Positions 21,666 to 31,290 of a stretch of 64,000 nucleotides of DNA are shown here, in pieces (position 1 is the stretch's first letter; the number at the start of each line of letters is the position of its first letter). The notes under the pieces are model-generated. The model was not told the origin of the DNA and searched no databases. It was given only the letters and a program-made list of their open reading frames with translations. Position numbers and translations under genes: made by a program. The stretch comes from Syngnathus acus (taxonomy: Eukaryota; Chordata; Actinopteri; Syngnathiformes; Syngnathidae): the NCBI RefSeq assembly GCF_901709675.1, contig NC_051105.1, positions 4,143,104 through 4,207,103 of the forward strand. The letters run 5' to 3'.

Positions 21666-23968
21666 AGCTAAAACTTTTCACGCAGGTGCACTTAACGAGG
21701 GAATCACATGGACACTCCATTAGGTACACCGCCATTTTCAAGTGTACCTCATAACAGGCCACTTTATTAGGGTGCAGTTAACAAGGGAATCTTGGAAAAC
21801 ATGTTGGAATGCGGCCCCGAGGACGCGAGCTTGACACCTGTGATCTTTGACCATGATATTTCCCTAATAAAGTGGCCTGTTATTAGGTACACTTGAAAAT
21901 GGCGGTGTACCTAATGGAGTGTCCATGTGATTCCCTCGTTAAGTGCACCTGCGTGAAAAGTTTTAGCTCCTGCAGAACGTGAAAGTAGCTAAAACTTTTC
22001 ACGCAGGTGCGCTTAACGAGGGAATCACACGGACACTCCATTAGGTACACCGCCATTTTCAAGTGTACCTCATAACAGGCCACTTTATTAGGGTGCAGTT
22101 AACAAGGGAATCTTGGAAAACATGTTGGAATGCGGCCTCGAGGACGCGAGCTTGACACCTGTGATCTTTGACCATGATATTTCCCTAATAAAGTGGCCTG
22201 TTATGAGGTACACTTGAAAATGGCGGTGTACCTAATGGAGTGTCCGTGTGTTGAAAATGGCGGTGTACCTAATGGAGTGTCCGTGGGATTCCCTCGTTAA
22301 GTGCACCTGCGTGAAAAGTTTTAGCTCCTGCAGAACGTGAAAGTAGCTAAAACTTTTCACGCAGGTGCGCTTAACGAGGGAATCACACGGACACTCCATT
22401 AGGTACACCGCCATTTTCAAGTGTACCTCATAACAGGCCACTTTATTAGGGTGCAGTTAACAAGGGAATCTTGGAAAACATGTTGGAATGCGGCCTCGAG
22501 GACGCGAGCTTGACACCTGTGATCTTTGACCATGATATTTCCCTAATAAAGTGGCCTGTTATGAGGTACACTTGAAAATGGCGGTGTACCTAATGGAGTG
22601 TCCGTGTGTTGAAAATGGCGGTGTACCTAATGGAGTGTCCGTGGGATTCCCTCGTTAAGTGCACCTGCGTGAAAAGTTTTAGCTCCTGCAGAACGTGAAA
22701 GTAGCTAAAACTTTTCACGCAGGTGCGCTTAACGAGGGAATCACACGGACACTCCATTAGGTACACCGCCATTTTCAAGTGTACCTCATAACAGGCCACT
22801 TTATTAGGGTGCAGTTAACAAGGGAATCTTGGAAAACATGTTGGAATGCGGCCCCGAGGACGCGAGCTTGACACCTGTGATCTTTGACCATGATATTTCC
22901 CTAATAAAGTGGCCTGTTATTAGGTACACTTGAAAATGGCGGTGTACCTAATGGAGTGTCCGTGTGTTGAAAATGGCGGTGTACCTAATGGAGTGTCCAT
23001 GGGATTCCCTCGTTAAGTGCACCTGCGTGAAAAGTTTTAGCTCCTGTAGAACGTGAAAGTAGCTAAAACTTTTCACGCAGGTGCGCTTAACGAGGGAATC
23101 ACATGGACACTCCATTAGGTACACCGCCATTTTCAAGTGTACCTCATAACAGGCCACTTTATGAGGGTGCAGTTAACAAGGGAATCTTGGAAAACATGTT
23201 GGAATGCGGCCTCGAGGACCCGAGCTTGACACCTGTGATCTTTGACCATGATATTTCCCTAATAAAGTGGCCTGTTATTAGGTACACTTGAAAATGGCGG
23301 TGTACCTAATGGAGTGTCCATGTGATTCCCTCGTTAAGTGCACCTGCGTGAAAAGTTTTAGCTCCTGCAGAACGTGAAAGTAGCTAAAACTTTTCACGCA
23401 GGTGCGCTTAACGAGGGAATCACACGGACACTCCATTAGGTACACCGCCATTTTCAAGTGTACCTCATAACAGACCACTTTATTAGGGTGCAGTTAACAA
23501 GGGAATCTTGGAAAACATGTTGGAATGCGGCCTCGAGGACGCGAGCTTGACACCTGTGATCTTTGACCATGATATTTCCCTAATAAAGTGGCCTGTTATG
23601 AGGTACACTTGAAAATGGCGGTGTACCTAATGGAGTGTCCGTGTGTTGAAAATGGCGGTGTACCTAATGGAGTGTCCGTGGGATTCCCTCGTTAAGTGCA
23701 CCTGCGTGAAAAGTTTTAGCTCCTGCAGAACGTGAAAGTAGCTAAAACTTTTCACGCAGGTGCGCTTAACGAGGGAATCACACGGACACTCCATTAGGTA
23801 CACCGCCATTTTCAATTGTACCCAATAACAGGCCACTTCATTAGGGTGCAGTTAACAAGGGAATCTTGGAAAACATGTTGGAATGCGGCCCCGAGGACTA
23901 GAGCTTGACACCTGTGACCTTTGACCATGATATTTCCCTAATAAAGTGGCCTGTTATTAGGTACACTT

Positions 23969-24353
23969 GAAAATGGCGGTGTACCTAATGGAGCGTCCAA
24001 GTGACGTCACAGATCAAACAGCCAATCAGGATGTGGGGGTGAAGGCGGGTGTGGCACTTTTCACTTTCACTTAAGCTTTTTCCCTATTGAAGTGGCCTGT
24101 GATTAGGTACACCTCATGGACACTACAATAGGTACACTACACGAGGTTAAAAAAAAAAAAAAAGAATAAATAAATAAGAAAATGTAGCGAACGATTCGGT
24201 GAAGGGTTCTTTTGAACAAATATTTTGAGTGAAACGATTCTTTAGTGTTAAGCGCATCAGGTCGAAATAGCCGACTGGTTAGTGACATGGGCTCTTGCTA
24301 GGTAAGAACTTGGTTCGATCCCAGGGGCGAGAATGTACCTAAATGTGCTTTTA
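23969..24353 (+). repeat. Right direct module
   Basis: Second copy of the 19482-19921 module, same orientation. It keeps AAAATGGCGG, TGACGTCA (24002-24009), CCAAT, an A run (about 24149-24163) and the tRNA-like sequence. It has lost the GCACATCACTAG segment and gained a short GAAGGCGGGTG insertion relative to the left copy. Confidence 0.8.
24263..24330 (+). other. tRNA-like sequence, right copy
   Basis: Same A-box-like TAGCCGACTGGTTAGTG, with B box GGTTCGATCCC at 24312-24322. It differs from the left copy at several positions and likewise lacks a convincing acceptor stem. Confidence 0.55.
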
Positions 24354-24431
24354 TTGTGCAACTAACCCTTCATTTATTTATTTATTTATTTTACCTCGTG
24401 TAGTGTACCTATTGAAGTGTCCATGAGGTGT

Positions 24432-25144
24432 ACTTACACATATTGTCATATAAAGCAGTTAACCAATTGTCTTGATTTTTATTTTTTAATTGGCGAATAT
24501 AAAAACAAGGAATAAAACACCAGACAAGTTTTAACATAAATGTTTATTAAAAGTAAAAATATTAAAAGTACATTTCAAACCAGCAATCCAATGTGAAATT
24601 GCAGTAGATATATTGCATAACAATATTTAGGCGTATATATGCATACACGTTATTTAAAAACCACTATAAGTGTTATAAAATCAAGATTACCCAAAGAGAA
24701 GCATAATCTCCCCGTTGTTTCATAACGGCGCATCCCTTCATGCAATAAAGTTAGCCGTTAGCTTGGAGAAAACGTGCATAAAAGAAGTGGTGTTGCAGTG
24801 AGAGGTTCTTTATTTTCCTTGGCAAATCGTAAATCTACATTCTGGCTTACATAGTTCACGCCAGGAGGGAGACGCAACACGTTCACTGACTGATCCGTTG
24901 ATGCACGGGAAGGAAGGCAGTTGACCCATTGACTCGTTCGCGAACGGGAAAGTCAGGATTCGTTCCCTCACTGATACGTCCTCGCGATGAACTGGAAATG
25001 CGAATCACTCACTCACAGATTCGTTCGTTCGTGACCGGGAAGTGACGTCATTTTCTTCTTCGTTTTGTTTTACGGCGAGGTGGCACCAGCTTCAATGGGC
25101 ATTACTGACACCTACTGGTTGAAGTCATGTGAACTTTTTAGAAC
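24432..25144 (-). repeat. Right inverted arm of the composite element
   Basis: Reverse complement of the left arm, with an extra segment of about 155 bases at roughly 24674-24830 that the left arm lacks. CRE palindrome TGACGTCA at 25043-25050. Inside the arm boundary, the GTACACCTCATGGACACT-type sequence at 24102-24144 is repeated inverted at 24388-24432, making a further local palindrome around the tRNA-like sequence. Confidence 0.85.
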
Positions 25145-25225
25145 AGCGAACTGCGCATGCGCCGCGGCCGCGGCGTTTTCGGACAAACACAAGAGCCGCA
25201 CAGGTAGTAAACAGCTGGAGCGCAA
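25145..25225. promoter_or_regulatory. Short CpG-rich patch with NRF1-type motif
   Basis: CTGCGCATGCGCCGCGGCCG starts at 25151. TGCGCATGCGC (25152-25162) matches the NRF1 palindrome and continues into a run of CGCGG/CCGCGG. The block lies directly outside the right arm. A promoter of a non-coding transcript or the edge of a neighbouring element are both possible. Confidence 0.3.
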
Positions 25226-25411
25226 AGGACCAACTCGCTACATATATATGCATATATATATCATTGACAATTATTCTCAAAGCATCCCCTGATCTTAAGC
25301 TCCTAAAACAGCAAGGAAAAACTCAAAAAACACCCTACTAAAAAAAAGAAATAGTCGTATCATTTTATTTCATCGTATTTATATATTTATCATAAATGTA
25401 TTATTTATTCA

Positions 25412-25484
25412 TATAAAGGCCGGTCCGCGAAAATATTTCTGACACGTAACCGGTCCGTGGCGCAAAAAAAGTTGGGGACCACTA
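25412..25484. mobile_element. hAT-like transposon end fragment
   Basis: GGCCGGTCCGCG, then CCGGTCCGTGGCGCAAAAAA and GTTGGGGACCACTA match, from memory, one end of a widespread vertebrate hAT-type repeat whose terminus reads CAGTGGTCCCCAACC in the other direction. No opposite end is evident nearby, so this is a solo or truncated end. Confidence 0.6.
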
Positions 25485-25538
25485 TTCACTTGTGAGCTAC
25501 TCCATAAAACCATAAATATTCCATCAAAAATGAGCGAG

Positions 25539-25614
25539 GCTTCCATAGTGTAATGGTTAGTGCTCTGTGCGCTCACCTCACCCCAGCGACCCGGGTTCGA
25601 ATCTCAGTGGGATC
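25539..25614 (+). pseudogene. tRNA-Gln-derived sequence (SINE head or tRNA pseudogene)
   Basis: TTCCATAGTGTAATGGTTAG (25541-25560) and CAGCGACCCGGGTTCGAATC followed by TCAGTGGGA closely follow vertebrate tRNA-Gln, including the A box (TAGTGTAATGG) and B box (GGTTCGAATC). The anticodon arm is expanded and no longer folds around a CTG or TTG anticodon. The acceptor stem has a mismatch and a wobble. An A run follows immediately, as in a SINE or retro-inserted copy. Not expected to be a working tRNA. Confidence 0.65.
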
Positions 25615-25658
25615 AAAAAATTTTATCATAGTAAATTTGCAACACACTCGCTCGTGTG

Positions 25659-26457
25659 GGGTTAGGGTTAGCTCTAGCTCTAACCCTAACCCTAGCCGTA
25701 GCTCTAACCCTAGCCCCTAACCCTAGTTTTAACCCTAACTCAAAATACCTAACCCTAGCTCTAGCTCTAACCCTAACCCTAACCCTAACCCTAACCCTAG
25801 CTCTAACCCTAACCCTAGCTCTAGCTCTAGCTCTAGCTCTAACCCTAGCCCTAACCCTAGCTGTAGCTCTAACCTAACCCTAGCTCTAACCCTAGCCACT
25901 AACCCTAACCCTAGTTTTAACCCTAACCCAAGCCCTAACCCTAGCTCTAGCTCTAACCCTAACCCTAACTCTAGCTCTAGCTCTAGCTCTAGCTCTAGCT
26001 CTAGCTCTAGCTCTAGCTCTAACCCTAACCCTAGCTCTAGCTCTAGCTCTAGCTCTAACCCTAACCCTAGCTCTAACCCTAACCCTAACCCTAGCTCTAA
26101 CCCTAACCCTAACCCTAACCCTAACCCTAACCCTAACCCTAGCTCTAACCCTAACTCTAACCGTAACCCTAACCCTAACCCTAACCCTAACCCTAGCTCT
26201 AGCTCTAGCTCTAGCTCTAGCTCTAACCCTAACCCTAACCCTAGCTCTAACCCTAGCTCTCGCTCTAACCCTAACCCTAGCTCTAACCTTAACCCTAACC
26301 CTAGCTCTAACCCTAACCCTAACCCTAACCCTAGCTCTAACCCTAACCCTAGCTCTAACCCTAACCCTAGCTCTAACCGTAACCCTAGCTCTAACCCTAA
26401 GCTGAGCTGTAACCCTAGCTCTAACCCTAGCTCTAACCCTAACTCTAACCCTAACCC
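25659..26457. repeat. Interstitial telomere-like tract of two interleaved hexamers
   Basis: About 800 bases are kept in a 6-base register and made almost wholly of TAACCC (the telomere hexamer) and TAGCTC, with a few TAGCCC, TAACTC and other variants. The longest pure TAGCTC run is at about 25966-26022. The tract starts with GGGTTAGGGTTAG, the opposite strand orientation, before turning to TAACCC, so its left edge is a head-to-head junction. The long Arg/Val/Ala-type frames through it are translation of the repeat. Confidence 0.95.
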
Positions 26458-27596
26458 AATGATGAAAATGATTTTTTCTGCTTAACTCATTCCACAAACA
26501 AAACATTAACGACACTGTGTATCAAACAATTGGACCTGCGCAGAACATATTACAAAGAAAATTTGGGGGAAGGAGGGACACAAAAGTGAACCATTAGATG
26601 ACTATGGGACATGAACACATACACTCGCGCACACACACAGATACACGAATAAGGTTATTTGCGCAAGCAAAGGCAGACATCTGTCAACAACACAAAGAAA
26701 ATCACAATTGCGCTGACATTGTTTCTACAATTAAGAATGCTGATTTGTTTCTAATGTATTGAAAATAAATAGAGACTTGTGGAATCGACCAAATGTGGAC
26801 ACATGCAAGTTTAGTAAATGGAGTATAAAAAAAATACGGACTTTGTGGCATTATTGAGGCACAGTGAGGTATTCATTCTAACACTTGTATCATAATAATA
26901 AATTTATTTAGCAAAAGCAAACAAGTACTTACCAAACTACACACCTTTATAGAATACCCACCTCCTGCCTGAGCTCAATTTCTGTGGCCTTATCTTGAAT
27001 AATTGTTGAATAATTGAACAATTATTCACCCTTTATTCAACATTGAATAATTTGTATAATTTCAATTTCCCTGTCAAGACGCAAAGTTTTGTGAATATAT
27101 GCTTATGTAACACTGCTAAAGAGAAAACAGAAAAGTGCAATGAAAACATAAGGGGGAAAAAAAGCTGAAAATATACACAAGCACACACTTCCTGACCCGG
27201 TGGGCTGAACCAACATCCGTTCGGAACCACAGTGGAGCTGCTCCCCCTGCTGCTACTCGGAGGAAACTGCCTCTGGGGCCCCTCCTCACACCTCTGTATC
27301 CTTGCCTGGGCCTTTTACCTACGGGTGTGTGCGTGTCTGTGTGTACGCGTGTATGTGTGTGTGTTACTTGCCACTCCATCATTATTATCCTGAGACTAAT
27401 ATGCATGTGACCTCACCTTCCTATTCGCGCTTTTGCAACATCTGCTGCCATTGTTATCTCTTTTATATCACCTTATGGCCATCTCATCAGCACTTTTCAC
27501 AATGTAATAACAACAAAATAAAGCTGTATAGCGATTACCCGGTTAACACTTGAATGTGCTGTTTCCGTTCCATTCTTTCCATTATATGTGTGTAGT

Positions 27597-27620
27597 TATA
27601 TATATATATATATATATATA
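27597..27620. repeat. (TA)n microsatellite
   Basis: Twelve TA copies, followed by interrupted TA-rich sequence to about 27650. Confidence 0.9.
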
Positions 27621-27776
27621 AAAAATTATATATATATAAAATATATACACATACTCTCCCTCTTCCCATCCCCCATTGATGAAAGTGTTGCATATAGAGT
27701 CAGGGTGGCCTGTGTGGTCAGAAGCAGCTGATAGGAGTAAATTCAACTCAGCAGGCCTGTTGTTTGTGTTTATGTT

Positions 27777-27814
27777 CTGTGTGTGTGTGCGTGTGTGTGT
27801 TTGCGTGTGTGTGC
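27777..27814. repeat. Interrupted (GT)n tract
   Basis: GT repeats with interspersed GC and TT steps. Confidence 0.85.
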
Positions 27815-30039
27815 ACAGATGTTGCTTCACTCGTTTCAGCAACTTTGCAGGGACTCCATGAAAACACAATCCATCATAGTCTACTTTCGCAGGTGGTCAT
27901 GACTGGATTTTTTTTCTTTACCTCAGACTTAATTTATTTTATTTAGTTTTATTTTTGGCTTTAAAATGATTTTCTTCTTTCATATGTCATCTTAATGGAG
28001 TTAAAGTACGTGTGAAGATGTCTTCGGACATGTGTTTGCTTTATCTAATCTCTGACGTGATATATTTGAGTTCTCTTAATGTGCTGCCTCAAAAAAGACA
28101 AAGGGCGGAGTTTCACTCTCAATCTCAGCCCACTTGTTTTGTTGTTTTGTTTCTTTTGCATTAGCAGTTCAGGTTTAAAAATGCCTGTGTGTATGTCTGT
28201 GTGTTCATGTGTACCTGTTGTGTGAATAAGAAGTCTTTGCGGGGTCACATTTAGCTAGAAAAGCAAAGAAATGCTGCAGGGCTGCTTCAAGCAAAGTGAA
28301 CCTGGCTGGAGGCAAGAAGTGTCTTTTCCAACCATGAAACTTCACATATGATAATGATGATAAGATGATAATTCTTAATGGGATCGCAAATATACCGCAC
28401 ACGGACAAAAGCCGAGATAGCAATTAAAGTAGGCGATAGGATGGGCACCATAATCTTCCCAGACAAACAAAGTGTTTTCCGAGGATTTTGATTAAAATTC
28501 CTACATTTCTACTTGCTGTATTGAGAGTGAGCGTGTCCCACTGTTTTTGTCTCTATGTCGATGGCTTTTTTAATCTGAACATTTCTGCTTGCAACTTGCC
28601 GCCTGATGTCTGGAGGGCCTCTACTTGTAAGAAGAAGGGCTCCATAACCTGGTTTTGCTTTGACACCGTGGCTTCCCATTTTGATTGGGTTGAGCAACAG
28701 CTCGGACCCGGTGAGCCGGTGACGTGTCGAGTGTCCAGGTCTATTCAGCCTGATGACCACAATGAATGAGAACAGCCGTGCCTTACCCACACTCATGATT
28801 CCCCCCATGCCACCTCAAGTTGGTACCCAGCATTATTTAACCTGGAGTGCAGGAGGCACCGCAACCGGGAGGCGCCGGCTCCCGTGAGAGGCCCTAAGGC
28901 CAGTGGAAGACCCCACCCCCACCCGAGAGAAAGAAAAGGAGGCAGACTGGAGAAGCATCAGAAGTTTCCTCTGATTTTATGTGCTCTCTGATAACATTTG
29001 ATATTGGCAACGATTTTATCTTTCCAATTTAACAATGTTTTCTGAACTCAAATGACACTTTTTCACATCCATTCCTACGTAAACACTGTTGAAAAATGAG
29101 AACTTGCGTTGACAAAGGATAGCGTCTCCAGCTTAGCCACGCCACCAAAAGGACACCATGTTTAAACTTTAACGGGAACCATTGAGATCCCAATGATGCC
29201 AGATTTGGGAGAACATATCAAGTGCAAACTAAGTCCTTTTATATACAAATCAAATCTTAATTTTTTAATCTGTGGAAAACCCCACACATAAAGATAACAC
29301 CACGCACATAATGATTTTCTTCCACTATTAGTCTAGAATTGAGTCTTGGAGCCGACACCAATAATAACTGAACAACAACGGGGTAAATACTTAACACAAT
29401 TCAAAAACAATATATAGTCTGTATATTATTTATGCTGATTGAAATAAAATGTCATAAATTACCCCCTGCCCTCCTATAAAAAATGCATGTGAGATCTCAC
29501 CTGTATTTCAAAATTAAATTGCAGTCTTTTTATAGCGAAAAGTCCACGGGACTATAACAACCGTTCCTACCCCACTGATATTTGAATCTTATCAAATTAG
29601 CACTTTCTAATGAAATGGGAGTCTGAATTAAGAATCCCACGTTGCCTGGGTTGAAGTGCGAGATTATTCGAGAGTGTGCCGAGGAAGGGGGGGCATTCTG
29701 ATTATTGCCAGCCCTTGAGGAAACGCTATTCCCGTGTTCCCAACTCTCAGGGAGAATTAATTCGGGTGCAGAGCAGCTAGACATGCATGGCTAGCTCCAA
29801 AGTTGCATTAACATTAATCACAGGTGAAATGTATATCATTCAGACTCACCTCTGGATGATGAGCTGCCGCTGCCAAGAGGTCAAATGTAATGATTAAAAT
29901 ATGAAATCCATTATAACACAGACAGGCCAAAGAAATGAGTTGGAATCTGTGTTTTTTACGCTGTGCATAATGTGTAAGATACATATTTTTTAAGTAATTT
30001 CAAAAGCAAAACATATACGTAGAATACAATTGTATCCCA

Positions 30040-30130
30040 TGGTGATGTATGGACAAATTAATTAAGCATATTGATTGGACAGTGCCGTGTGGATTTTTAA
30101 TTAGCATATGCTTCAGTGTGTTAAACATGC
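30040..30130. promoter_or_regulatory. Candidate homeodomain/POU/E-box element
   Basis: TTAATTAA (30058-30065), TAATTAG (30098-30104) overlapping ATTAGCAT (the complement of the octamer-like ATGCTAAT), and a CATATG E-box (30105-30110) lie within 60 bases. Typical of developmental enhancers, but also likely by chance in AT-rich DNA. Confidence 0.22.
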
Positions 30131-30663
30131 CTGCGCTCCCTCTGTGTGGAACAGGCGGAACCAAGCAAGTTGGCAGAATGTGGCTCATATTATGATAAAC
30201 ACAGGATTAACACACAACATTCTCTGTCATATTCCATACTGCAAACTCCAACTCATCCAAAAATTTAGAATGAATTTAATATGCTGTACACGTTGCCGCA
30301 CAAAAAAAAATAAAGAACGAGCTTTCTCTGCTGTACAATAGGCAACAATTAATAACACAAACTTAAATGGCTGACTCCATGAGGAAGATTTTTTTATCCT
30401 TAGTTTTAAAAAGGAAACAATGTTGGAAAAAGTTGTGAAGTGATTTATTTTGGGGTCTATTTTTTGTAATATTATAAAAACCTGGTATGTGAATATGGGT
30501 GTGTAGACTTTTGTGTAAATATCTCAGTGCAGGTGGGATAAGTATGTGAACTGCCATGCTAATGACCTTTCCTAGAGCTAATTGGCGACAGGAATCAGCC
30601 AAGCTGCGGTCTAATCAATATGACAATATTGGAGCTGTTGGTTAAATCTGCCCCGCCCTGTAA

Positions 30664-30700
30664 ACACACACGCATGCACGCACACACGCACACACACACG
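30664..30700. repeat. CA-rich microsatellite (CACACGCA type)
   Basis: Interrupted CA/CG dinucleotide tract. Confidence 0.85.
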
Positions 30701-31059
30701 GAGCTGCCAATGTGGAGTGAAAATATTTTGATCGGCAAAAACATTTGAATATACTTTGTCCGAGTGTATTTAAATACATTTACTTGCCAGTACTTTCGAA
30801 TATATTTAAATATGTTTGAACAAGTTTGTTGCATTTAAATTAAAATACGTCAATTCTGATTTTTGCCTTACAGGGGGAAAACCGAACCTCCCTGGGACAC
30901 GTATAAATAAAATAAGAAAAACAATTTGATTGAACTTGAAAAGCGAGTCCAATAAAAGTTCATTCAGCGTGCAGCTTTGCACATCCTTGTCCCTCTGTGT
31001 TCCACCTGAGAATAACATTTATGCCAGAATCTAACAATTAGCTGTTCTTCCCTTTTCAT

Positions 31060-31290
31060 TATTTGTCCTCTTTAAGCACAACCATCACCAGTCTAATTTC
31101 CAACCAAGTGGGTGTTTAAGATGCGCTCTAATAAAACGCTTCGCCTCCTCGCAGTAGCCGGCCGGCGCTCCAGTTCGAGCCTTTCTCGGGCCCCCCGCCG
31201 GGTGTATTGATAAGCAGCACTGAACCCTGCGGTCAGTGTTTAATTGCATTATTTGGAGTCCTCAAGTCATCCAGCTCTCGCCTCCTTGAT
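31060..31290. promoter_or_regulatory. Candidate conserved non-coding element
   Basis: A repeat-free block has a GC-rich core (GCCGGCCGGCGCTCC from about 31158, then GGGCCCCCCGCCGGG) flanked by GTATTGATAAGCAG and TTTAATTGCATTATTTGG. The mix of a GC core and homeodomain-type flanks differs from the surrounding AT-rich spacer. Conservation is not testable here. Confidence 0.25.

Larger units (their letters stand above)
20008..23968. repeat. Tandem array of 11 palindromic units (358 or 321 bp)
   Basis: The anchor word GGGTGCAGTTAAC recurs at 20338, 20696, 21054, 21412, 21770, 22091, 22449, 22807, 23165, 23486 and 23844. Intervals are 358 bp eight times and 321 bp twice. Each unit is a spacer of about 89 bp plus a large palindrome; the first palindrome precedes the first anchor, giving 11. 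In the short unit at 21862-22093 the arms are 107 bp each, differ at three positions and enclose an 18-bp loop (21969-21986). The 358-bp units carry a 37-bp duplication in the left arm. Units are nearly identical, which implies recent amplification or ongoing homogenisation. A 61- to 69-residue frame recurs in every unit only because the DNA is repeated. Confidence 0.95.
18600..25144. mobile_element. 6.5-kb composite palindromic element, no coding capacity seen
   Basis: Order of parts: inverted arm (18667-19268), unique spacer, direct module (19482-19921), tandem palindromic array (about 20008-23968), second copy of the direct module (23969-24353), inverted arm (24432-25144). The left edge starts CTAGTGTTGGCTCGGGAGTG. 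An internal block ends GCACATCACTAG (19785-19796), so an older 1.2-kb element with CTAGTG(T/A)T ends may lie at 18600-19796. GAACGATTCG-type words recur in both halves. I see no transposase. It is best read as a non-autonomous DNA transposon, or nest of them, expanded by palindrome-driven duplication; superfamily unknown. A satellite array trapped between transposon copies is the main alternative. Confidence 0.65.
26458..31050. other. Gene-free stretch with several simple repeats
   Basis: No supported gene. It contains a TA tract (27597-27620), GT-rich tracts (27324-27363 and 27777-27814), a CA-rich tract (30664-30700), a GC-richer block at 28660-28930, and a repeat-free block at 29600-29790. 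A candidate homeobox-type element at 30040-30130 is listed separately. Open frames here are low-complexity or lack coding features. Confidence 0.4.

Noticed and set aside
20130-23836. Conserved 61- to 69-residue frame (MACYEVHLKMAVYLMECPCD...) repeated about 13 times
   Set aside because: The protein repeats because the palindromic DNA unit repeats. It appears on either strand depending on loop orientation and has no independent sign of coding.
20008-23968. CRISPR-like repeat array
   Set aside because: Units are 321-358 bp and head-to-tail, without short repeats alternating with unique spacers, and the genome is eukaryotic.
25656-26515. Long Arg/Val/Ala (207 codons) and Leu/Thr/Ala frames
   Set aside because: They are direct translations of the 6-base telomere-like repeat, which has no stop in several frames. 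Not genes.
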